Source: Lasiosphaeria ovina
Taxonomy: Eukaryota; Ascomycota; Sordariomycetes; Sordariales; Lasiosphaeriaceae
DNA: 64,000 nucleotides
Direction of reading: 5' to 3'
Assembly (NCBI GenBank): GCA_033439765.1
Contig: JAULSN010000007.1
Span: forward strand, 2,542,001-2,606,000
Position numbers and translations under genes: made by a program. The stretch's first letter is position 1; each line of letters begins with the position of its first letter. A model generated the notes under the pieces. It did no database searches and was not told where the DNA came from. It was given only the letters and a program-made list of their open reading frames with translations. Below, piece after piece: positions 33,915-43,308 of this stretch.

Positions 33915-34341
33915 AATTTGGCTCGGCGGTGCAACTAGGCCGGGCAGCAAAAGAATACTCCGCACGCTTCTGGAACGAGAGCACGCTGTTCTCGAGTCAC
34001 ACCCCGAGTATTGCAAAACAAACTCATTGTTCAATGCACACCCCGCAAAGGCCTAGCGCAGGTGTCAGAACCTATGAGACAGTCTCCGCCTTGGTTCCCT
34101 GGCGTACAACAACCCTTACCCTCTCTCCCTCCCCTCCACCCTCCCCCGTGGAATGAACGGACGCCCGGGATCAAACCGCCAAGTGACTACTTGCCTCCGG
34201 GCAAGTGAGTAGTCGGTGCGACCCCAGGCCGGCTGTGTACGGGGACTACGGAAAAAGGACGTAATGTCGGTGCGAATCCGACCCGATCCAGAGAGTCGTG
34301 AACGTTCTAAAAGTTTTTTTTTTTTTTTTTTTTTTTTTTTT
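33915..34341 (+). mobile_element. SINE-like element copy 2, with T28 tail
   Basis: Head: A-box-like gctcggcggtgcaactagg (33921-33939), ccgggcagc, and B-box-like tgttctcgagtcacac (33988-34002). A second module reads gtagtcggtgcgacccc near 34209-34225. The third hairpin gtcggtgcgaatccgacc lies at 34266-34283. The element ends in an uninterrupted run of 28 T (34314-34341), the least decayed tail of the four copies, which suggests the youngest insertion. Confidence 0.75.
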
Positions 34342-35171
34342 CTAAAAATTTGGAATTATGCTATCTAAGTTATTTTAATTGACAACCTAGATCTCATAAA
34401 ACTTTCGTATCTTATACATGCTTGGCTGTGTTATTGGCAACGAATGGGTGGAGTTGACTACGAAATAACATGCCACCAAGACCAATACAGCATTGAGTGT
34501 CGTTGCATCTTGGTTTCAATAAGAAACTTTGGAGGTCTCTGGCTGAACCCCCAGGCCGCTAAGCCGGGCTGCCAAGGCGGACCGCTTCCTCATAGGCTGC
34601 ACAAATTGATATCATAAATGAGTTGGTTCTGCCACGAGTGGCTGTGGCACAGCCTGGCGGTCGGCCCAAACTGGAAACACCAAGCCCACGAGCGAGGGGA
34701 CCTTAGAAACACCCCTGGGTACGCATTTCGGGTCCTCTTTCAAACCACGCACCAGAAAGCGGAACATTTTCTTTCCATCACATACATTTAATAGATCCCG
34801 AGGTGATCAAGGGCGCTTCATGTGCTCGCAGGGGCTGCACGTTGCGGGATTCGAGATTCGGCCTCTTGCCCCTGAGTCCCGTTGGTTCATGCACCGCACG
34901 TCCACATTCTCGTTTAGAGCGATGCCTCGGCGAGAATATAAGATTTCCCATCCGCCACCAAACCGGGTAATGAGTACGTCAAGTTGCAATCAGGTTTTCC
35001 TTGCCAGAGACAGAGACAAAAAAGCAACCCTGCTCACTGTACCCAAACACCACAAAGGCCTACACTACAGGTTAAACAGCAACATCGGATCGCCAGGCTC
35101 CGTCGACCCAAGACCATTCAACCCCACACGCAACTTAAACCACTTGGCTAATTAGCGCCAACTGCTCCAAC
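34342..35171. other. Intergenic, no gene seen
   Basis: A 111-codon plus-strand frame at 34820-35155 is without protein features and more likely leader sequence for the small ORF that follows. Confidence 0.4.
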
Positions 35172-35402
35172 ATGGTCCTCAGCTGCTTCGGCCGACTCAA
35201 GCGCCCGTCCGCGACCAATGAGTCCCAGGAGAAGCGGCCAGATGGCAGCAGCGGCGGTGCTCTCTCCTCCGTCTTGCCAGAGACCAACAATTTCGCGGCG
35301 GGGGAGTCCGGCAAGGCCGGCAGGAAGAAAAGCACGGCTGCTGCCCCCGACCCCGACGCAGCAATCGCCGGGTTCAAGATCATCCCCATCTCCGCCGCTT
35401 GA
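35172..35402 (+). CDS. Small hypothetical protein, 76 aa
   Basis: Starts MVLSCFGRLKRPSATNESQE and ends GFKIIPISAA. Codon use is GC3-rich like the real genes nearby, and the middle is Ser/Gly/Lys/Ala-rich. The MxxxCF start might be acylated, but that is speculation. No family is recognised. Confidence 0.35.
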   Translation: MVLSCFGRLKRPSATNESQEKRPDGSSGGALSSVLPETNNFAAGESGKAGRKKSTAAAPDPDAAIAGFKIIPISAA

Positions 35403-35565
35403 ATGAACGACAAAGAGACGATTGTGATGGTTGCTCTGGATCAGATTTGCAACGCGGGCTGGGTGAACGGAAGGGAGTTAGCATTCGGCGAGAGGTTGCG
35501 ATATGGGCCGGGAGGCTTTTGCAGGTTCTCCGCCCTCATGTAATTAGATAAAATAAGAATAATGT

Positions 35566-35940
35566 GCAAAAAAAGAAGAGCTCATCGTTCGCTTTTGGTC
35601 GGGTTTGCAACTGATATTATTTAGCTTCTCGTCGGGTGATCAGTTCTCAGCAGCCGGGTTGTCGAACCAACTCTCCCTCCTAGGTAATAAGCCGCAAAAG
35701 GAGGAGGTGCACTACACTGTTGGCTCTAAATGTCGATATTTAGATCGGCGGTTTTGTTCGCGATATCGACACTGCCACTAATGTGGTGTCACTGGAGTTC
35801 CCGTGTTGGCCTTATTGGGCGTGTGTGATTCGTACTATGTGCTGGTCTTAGTTTTCGATGTAGCTAACTAGAACACAGCGCGCTTCGACATTAGCGTACG
35901 GAGGATTTGCGCTGCCCGGCCCATTACACCACCAAAGAGG
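35566..35940 (-). mobile_element. SINE-like element copy 3 (reverse)
   Basis: Read on the minus strand. A-box ggtggtgtaatgg lies near 35921-35933, followed by gccgggcagcgcaaa and a B-box-like tgtgttctagt. The second module gagttggttcgacaaccc is near 35656-35673. A decayed third module gttgcaaacccgacc lies near 35598-35612. The T-rich tail is at 35568-35574. It shares the head block gccgggcagc(g)caaa with copy 2. Confidence 0.7.
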
Positions 35941-36339
35941 CACGACTTTTCCGTCTTTGGTACTTACTGTACAAAGGCTGCAACGAGCAACGGCAAGATG
36001 GGATCCCCGCGATGCCGGAACTTCGATTGAGTCACAAGACAAAGAGTCTTGGTATGTTGCTCATAAGATGACTCTTTCCCGTCGTCGCCCATAAGCGCGC
36101 TTTATAGACCTACGTAGGTGGTGCAAGCTTCATACGCTTGGCTTCCTTCGCCTTTGAGTATAGCGATGGTATAGAGGAGATCGATCGCTTGAGCTAGTTG
36201 GTTATTTACGGAGGTGCGTGTATGTATATATATACATAGTCTTCGTGCTTCCGCCGGGTATTGGCTTTTTTTTCATGACCAACTTTTATCTATATATCGC
36301 ATATATATTATATATATATATTGACAATATCTGTATTAG

Positions 36340-36727
36340 AAAAAAAAGAAAAAGAAAGTGTGTACCCTGAGGAGAACCCCCAAGGTCGCGCATGGTGTAA
36401 CAGTCAACGTTTTCCCCTACAGGTCGGATTCGCACCGACATTCGGTCACAGTTGGTAGGCCTTACAGAACAGCCGTTGGATTCGAACCAACTCCCCAGTC
36501 CCAGTTATGGGGATGAGTGCGTATTCTACCCCAGATGTATCCCCAAGGGCTAAGATAGAACCGTTATTTCGGCCATCGATCGGGACTACCCTGACTGACC
36601 TGTGCTAGCCATAAATGGGGTATATTTTCAATAGCGTAAATTTTTTCTGATACTCTTGTGAATCGAACACTGGCTGTCTCGAGTGCAGTACCTTTTGTGC
36701 TCCCCGGCTTCCATTACACCACTGTCA
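36340..36727 (-). mobile_element. SINE-like element copy 4 (reverse)
   Basis: Read on the minus strand. A-box cagtggtgtaatgg at about 36710-36723, gccggggagcacaaa, then B-box gtgttcgattcac near 36658-36670. A second unit has a D-loop-like ggtagaatacgc and the hairpin gttggttcgaatccaac (5-bp stem, 7-base loop, near 36475-36491). The third hairpin gtcggtgcgaatccgac is at about 36423-36439. A T-rich tail ends at 36340. This is the best preserved copy for seeing the module order. Confidence 0.78.
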
Positions 36728-37845
36728 AGGTAAACGTCTTCTGTTGTTGCATACCTGGCTCCAAAGGGTTGACTAAGTAGGAGGGGTCTGCGGGTGGCAA
36801 GCCCCTCGGTGCCTTAGGCGTCCACAAATTTGGCGCAGCTCGCACCGCGTGACGCCGCACGTGTGTGTTCGGTGGCCCAAGCCATTGGCGTAGGAACAAA
36901 CGGCGACATAACCGGCTAGCGAATTCCAACTACAGATAGCTAATCGGCTGGCCTAGTCTCACTGTCATTAGCGCTCAACGAAATTCCTATTCCCGCATCA
37001 CAAATCTAGAGTTATTAACTACTTAATAGCCACCACACAGCCGTGTTCTAAACACTAGAATAGAGATATTAGAGTGCGCCACTCTATTGATAAAGTCTTT
37101 GCTATTTATCACCGGCTTGCACACCCCTAGGGACATGTGCAGTTAATTTAACCTTTGCTTCCAAACCAAAAGAGTACCTAATTAGCACATTAGGGGGGAG
37201 TGCGCGTATAATTAGTGTAATTACCAGCAAAAGTTTCCCCTTGCTGGTACTAAACAAGGAGGGAAAACATACCCATCATACGATAGTAAGCAACTAGGTA
37301 AGCTCGAACGACCCCCGCACCGCTGGAAATTTTTGATATTATTTTATCAATGACTCAGTCCAATTGCTGTGCCTGGGGTGGGCGAGCGATCTCGTCTCCT
37401 GTCGCCCGAGGGAGGGAGGACGTAACAAGGTCGCTGGTCGCAAAGCGGTCGGCCGTTCTCTAGATAGAGACTAGGAGAGTCTAGCTCTCTATCTGCTTCT
37501 ACTTCGGCCTCGTAGGATCCAGACGCCTGGGTAAGTTGAGGCATTTGAGCCCAACCATCCATTGTCGGTTGGAAGTGTCATTAATGGAGTCAATATGGAA
37601 TCGGCTGCGACCGATTTACAGGTGCTTTGTACGTTTGGGGAAAGCTTGCAGAGCTGTGAAAAAGAAGCCGGCTTGATATATACTACCTGATTTTCAATGT
37701 CGAATGACTACCACCCACTCTTAAAACACCGCTGTCTCTCATCCACGTGCTACGTGCATGGATTATCACCTCCTGTCTAGTCAGGTAATGGAAGGAAGGC
37801 GTAGCGACGAACCCCTTTTATAAGTATAGTCAGGTACAGTCAGGT
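36728..37845. other. AT-rich intergenic, no gene seen
   Basis: Only short frames occur. A small hairpin-like run of ctctagatagaga words lies near 37455-37495. Confidence 0.4.
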
Positions 37846-38802
37846 ATTTAAAGAGCTTTGATGCGCGCACCCACCTACTTTCCAGGCCACCTACCTGTGG
37901 GTCTTTGGTACCTGCTGGCAACTGGGATACTCAGAGCCTAATTTAGGCCGGTAAAATCCCGAATTACCATCTAGCCGCCCATGTACTTACCATGCAGCCC
38001 GGCAGCCCGGGTCAACGTTGAAGCCGTCAAAACCTTCAAAAGCTCTGAAAACGCGTTTGCCGTGGTGTTTTCCATTTTGACGATTTCTTCGTTGACCCGG
38101 GCTGCCGGGCTGCATGGTAAGTACATGGGCGGCTAGATGGTAATTCGGGATTTGTACGTAAATTAGTTAAATGTCATGGCAGGCGCCTAGTTGCCTAAGC
38201 AATCCGTTGAATCCTGATTTGTTAATATGGTGGTGTGTTTCCTTGGTGTCGAGTCTATCAACCTAGCTTCCTAGTCTATGACAACCGGGATATCGCAGCC
38301 GCCCTCTCTTCTGTCACGTACTTTAAGAGGATGAGGGTCATCTTCATCCCCGGAATCGAAGAAGACCTCTTCAACATCAACTGAATCCTGCCACTATGCC
38401 ACATCGTCACCTCCATGTCATTGAGGTGAGGATTAGCTCGAATCGTCAGACTAAATCTCAATAAAATGCAACATGAAGACTGTGAGCCGGAATGGTAGGT
38501 TGACGATGTGTTCTTTGGCAAAGGAAAGGACTGCAAAGGCATACAGAGGCCTGCAAAGGCCACCTAGCCACTGCAGACCTTAAAACACCAACTGCGCGCA
38601 AAACTCCCGGCATATGAAAGTGTAAATGGTGTCATTTTGACTTTGCCGGGCTTCCTCAGTGCCCGGTAGGCCGTTGGGTGGCTGCCATGGAATACGGCAT
38701 TTTACAATACAAAAAGCGGCCCCTGCCTTGGCAGTTGCCAAGGACACACAGGAGGTGGCCTGAAAAAGTAAGTGGGTGCGCGCATCAAAGCTCTATTTAA
38801 AT
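37846..38802. repeat. ~950-bp structure bounded by ~70-bp inverted repeats
   Basis: The arm at 37846-37918 matches the reverse complement of 38738-38802. They share gagctttgatgcgcgcaccc, then acttt, caggccacct and ctgtg with few differences. The interior contains the perfect foldback element and short frames near 38276-38563 that resemble broken coding sequence of no recognised family. This is probably a decayed DNA transposon into which a second element inserted. Confidence 0.6.
37954..38153. mobile_element. Foldback/MITE element with perfect 64-bp inverted arms
   Basis: Arm 37954-38017 is the exact reverse complement of 38090-38153, starting aaatcccgaattacc. The 72-base spacer is itself partly self-complementary (gccgtcaaaa against ttttgacg). 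GTA occurs on both flanks (37951-37953 and 38154-38156) and may be the target duplication. Unmutated arms of this length imply recent insertion or gene conversion between arms. Confidence 0.85.
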
Positions 38803-39585
38803 GCCCAGCAACTTTTTTTCTTTCTCGCTCGGGTGCAACGAAACAGGTGCCGTCACCCAAAGTACCACCCACAAAACGATTATTCATCGTATCGCAATAA
38901 CGCGCGGAAATGAACTTACCACAAGGTGTCCAGGGCCTATACGGGCCTAACCGGCACATCAACCGGATTCTTTTCCAAGAGCGTGCGAGACGGACTGGGT
39001 TCACTGATGCACAAACGACCCTTAATCTACTCTAATAAAGAACGGGTAGTATCTCGGCAGCTGTGGCAAAAGTGACGGACTGAGTTCATTATCAGTTAAT
39101 CGTCTAATCCGCAACCATGATATGAGGCACACTAATTACCCCAGCAGAGCCTCAATATGATTCATAGAGAAGATAAATACACTCGTCGGTAAACGTAGCA
39201 CGCGCCAACGCCTGTCATGACTTGTCGCGTCTCCAGCATTTCTTAACCACATAGACTTCGTCCCCCAATATCCACCTGCGACAGAGAAATCTCCAGCCAA
39301 GGCCCTAATAGCGCCCGGCTCTGACCTGCTGGCCAGGTAATTAAGCTTTCCCGGGGGGGATGGGTTCCCCGAGGAGCTCAACCCCAGCTCCGCAATTCCG
39401 TTTGTTCTGTAATATCTTTCTCTCCCTTTACTATTGCAGTCCGCTGTATTTCCTCGCCGAGTCTTCTTTTTTTTTCTCTTCTTTTCGTTTTCGTGTGACG
39501 CGCCACCGGGACAAACAACGGCGAGGGAGCAATAGCCGTCTTCTTGCGTCAGGTGGCGCACTTCTCCTCCCCCCTCCCTTCCCTC
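38803..39585. other. Intergenic, no gene seen
   Basis: A 141-codon minus-strand frame at 39136-39561 was examined and has no protein character. The end of the stretch is the 3' flank of the RNase H-like gene. Confidence 0.45.
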
Positions 39586-40956
39586 TTACTGGCGGCAATG
39601 CCGTTTCTTAGGCGGTGATCCTCCGTTATCAGGCGGCGACAGCTTCCTTTTCTTGGCCGCCTGGGCACGGCGCTGCTTGATGATGGTCTCCCGGAGAGCC
39701 GTCATCCTTGCTAAGGTTGCAGCGTTCAAATTGCCGGACCGGAATCTCTCCTGGAGCCTACCCAACTCCTCTATGCGGTAGTCGACTCGGGCGGCCCCAT
39801 TCTGTGAACAGCTGTCCCCGGCTGCTACGCCAGCCGCCGCAGGTGCTGTTGCGCTTGCGCTTGGGGCTCCCACAGGAGCGCTCGCTGGAGCCGGGAGGGC
39901 ATTCGGCGCCGGCTTGATGTTGGCGGTGGCTTGTCCAGCAGCAGCAGCAGCAGCAACAGCAGTAGCCGGTGCCTTAGGTTGGGCCTGTGGGGGATCCTGA
40001 GCGGCGGAGCGTTGGCGGCAGGCTTCAACAGCGTCATCGATGCAAATTCGAAGCTTGGCGGAAATCGACTTTCGGTCAACGGCAGGTACGGAGCTCTCAT
40101 CGTAGTCAATGTTGACATTGGCGTTCTTGTCGGACTTCCACCGCCCAGCCAGGGCGTCGGCTCGCTCATGCTTCAAGACGGAGCATCGTGGAACCCAGTG
40201 GAACTCGACATTGCTGTTGCGTGCATGCAGTGCGTGAGACAGACAGACGACTGTTTTGACGATTGGCAGGACGTGGGCTGTGTAGAGGTCGGTTTTGCCG
40301 AGCCTGGGCTGTATACCGTTCTTGATGGCCTCCAGGGACGAGGTTGAGTCGGTGAAGACGTCCACCTTGACGGCCTCGATATTTCTGGCCGATAATTCCG
40401 CCCGAAACTCGTCAACAAAGTCCAGCGCATTTCTCAGGCACTGAGCAATACCAGCCATCTCCATGTGGTCGATGGAGAAGGCGTTGTCAGTGAAAAAGGC
40501 TTCTTCGTGCCACTCATCCGCACCCATATTCAGGAATGGAATCTTGGACACCACTCCGTATCCTCCACGCACGCCCGCGAACTTGTCGCGAGCCTCGCCT
40601 TGCAAAGGAGACTCCACCGAGCCGTCGGTGAAATAAGAGAGACGCAGGGCGCCGGCCACGACGTCTGGCGCCATCTGCGCTTCGCGTGCGTAGAATTTTG
40701 CGGCCGCAGTTGTCTCGGGGACGGTAATGCAACCTGGGAACTGGCGATTCTCCAGCTGCCAGACCGCGACCCGCGGATCGCCGGATTCGGGCTCCTGTCC
40801 TCGAAGGCTCCACCTCTCGGGAAGGGGGTTCCCGTCAATGAAATACGGCGGCGAGACGCAACCATCATCCAAGTTTCCCTGAAAACAGTATCCCAGTGTG
40901 GTGAGTTCAGACGAGTCTTGCTAAGCTCCGTCGCGAGCTACCATGTCCGAATCCAT
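39586..40956 (-). CDS. RNase H-fold domain protein
   Basis: 435 residues from a tiny first exon (40942-40956, coding MDSDM) and 39586-40878, joined in phase across a 63-nt GT-AG intron. The RNase H-like domain (about 90-265) has the acidic positions: Asp in LSYFTDGSVES, Glu in DHMEMAGIAQCL, Asp in VDVFTDSTSS and a final Asp in HERADALAGR after FHWVPR. All four are kept, so nuclease activity is possible. A long Ala/Pro-rich linker follows, then a charged helix and a nuclear-localisation-like tail (KKRKLSPPDN and PPKKRH). No reverse transcriptase is nearby, so it reads as a host gene from the expanded fungal RNase H-like group rather than a retroelement piece. Substrate unknown. Confidence 0.8.
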
Positions 40957-43308
40957 ATGGCTCGACATCGGTTTGAGAAGAAGTTGGTGGAATTGTGACT
41001 ATATCCTTGGCTTCGTAATTAATCATCACTTGATCAGCCAGGATTGAAGGTATAGTGAAATTTGCTTTGGGTTGTGAAGACATCGATAGGGCTACAGCCT
41101 GGGTGGAGATGGAAAAGCGGGGGGAAAGAGAGTGTGCTTACCAGTGTCAACTCCAGGGCAGCCGGCAGAGACGCTTTGTCAAATGAAAAAGAAGAGCATA
41201 GACGAGGGACGGCTGAGGGAGGTGCGTGCAGCCTTGGTCGCTTTTCTGGTGGCGACGGCGACTCAATCAGTCAGGCGCCGAGAACGTTTGAGTCGTAGGG
41301 GCGTCTCGATTGGGATCGAGGATGGAGAAGGTAGTAGAGGCCTGGAAGGTAGCGAAATGGACGAGAAGCGAGCAGTCTGGTCGCTCTCAAACAGGGAGGA
41401 GTGATTGAGGAAAGGAATTATCGGGCGGCAGACTGGCCGAGATTCTGAAACAGAGGCGGGAAACGAATGCTACGAAAGCAGCCAGAAGCGCGCACTGGAC
41501 GATACCAAGGGGAACAGCCAATCAAGGACGCCAATTGTCTGCCAATTGTCTCGCAACAATCAAAACGAGAGATAAAAAGTTCGCGAGATGCTTTCGCGGC
41601 CGACGATCTGGGTGTAGTCTTGGCGGGTGTGGGAAAAGGTGGAAGGATTTGCAGAAGGAAAAGTGTCTGCGGGAAGTCAGTTTGGGTTAAGGCAGGGAGG
41701 GGCAGTCGGGTACAGCGTGTCGGGTGACTGAAAGAGGAGGAAGGCACGGGGCACTAAAGACTGGATGAAATGAGTACCTGGCGGACGGTCTTGCTGGTGG
41801 GTGGCGAGGCTTGAAATCAGTGTGCCAGTGGGTTACCGAAGGTACTAATTATCGCATCCATAAGATTAGCTACCCACCACTGACATCTTTCAAGCACTTT
41901 GCCGACATCCTGATACTAGTTCAGTCATGATATATTGCCAAGATACCAAAGGACAACAGTCACAGGCAGTAAGATATGGAGACAGCAATGGCCGTCAGCG
42001 ACCAAACTTGAGGTGAGGATTCGGTAAAGGAGAGTCTAGCTAAAAGAAGAGGGACCGGGGCTGTGCGCGTTTGTTTACAAACTGGAAACCACCCGCCGCC
42101 CTCACGCCAAGAGAGAGTCGGGACGAACTGCCGGCGTTAAGTGTGGAAAAAAATTATATTACGTTGTTAATATATTAAAGAAAGGCAGAAACGCGGGGAT
42201 ATAGGGTCAGAGAACTTATGTTACTATGGAAAGAGTGATGATTTCTTTGAAAAAGCTAGAGGTCGAAAATTCGTCGAAAACCCTCCACGGACACTCAATT
42301 AACTTAGGTAGCTTCCTTTGTGCGTTCCGATTGCGCTAGTGGCTTGGTTCGAAAGGTAAGAGGTTGTATATTGTTACATTCTACATGCTAGAAGCAAGGT
42401 TCGTAAGCTCTCACAATATCGTCGCCCCCAAGCAACACTGCAATATGGCTAGTAATGGTGGTCGATAGGCAGCGCCGTCTTCTTGTCTGTAGCTAGGTAC
42501 AACCTCCTCCCCCTAAACTCGCATTACCTATAATTTAATATTCGTTCCAATTGCGAGAAACGCTACTCCATCACTCATGAGGAAGGCGAGCCAAGATACG
42601 GCCGGCCTCAAAAAGACAACCATAGTCTGCGCCGAGGTTTTCTACATACAAAGGGGACGAGTGCGAACACAGCGTCACGATGACAACCACCGCTCACGGT
42701 GCAGCAGGGCCTTAGTATCTTGTTGCCGCCTGCGAGAGTCGAAAAGGATCGATTGTTGCCGCTGCCTAGGTTGGAGCTACGTCCGCCGCCGAGCACGAGA
42801 CGAAAACTGAACAGGCCCGCCGCCTCTGTACACGTCGACCCACCTTTTCTACTTACTCCAAGCTACTTTCCACTTACCTAAGGTACCTTATGAAAGAAAC
42901 CGAGTGGCTCGAGCGTCATTGCAGGTCCTTTGTTTCCAGTGGCGAGAAAATGCTAAAGAGAACGGCCACTGCGCCTTCACTCTCCTGCCGCCCCACGCTC
43001 GTGTAGACCTAAGGGTTCTGACTACCCCACCGTTCCGTCGCCACCGCACGGTTGACTTCTTGTTGCTAATCTTGGCTACGCGTGCACCTCTTTGCCATGC
43101 AGCTCCATCGGCTCATCCCGCTAAAGAAGCAGCCGCGGCTAAACAAGAAGAGAAAAAGGAACCATGTAGTTCCGATATTCTACCAGTTAATCAATAGGGA
43201 GTAATTACCTCTGCGGTTGAGGAAGACACCTCACATCACCCACAATACCTTCTTGTCTATTATTCCAACCAATTTACCACCCACAGTTGCCAGCGCCCCA
43301 ACGCCTTA
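40957..43308. other. Long intergenic region, no gene seen
   Basis: About 2.35 kb. Several short frames (41062-41404, 41418-41747, 42577-42810) lack protein features. The first part is the RNase H-like promoter. Confidence 0.45.
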
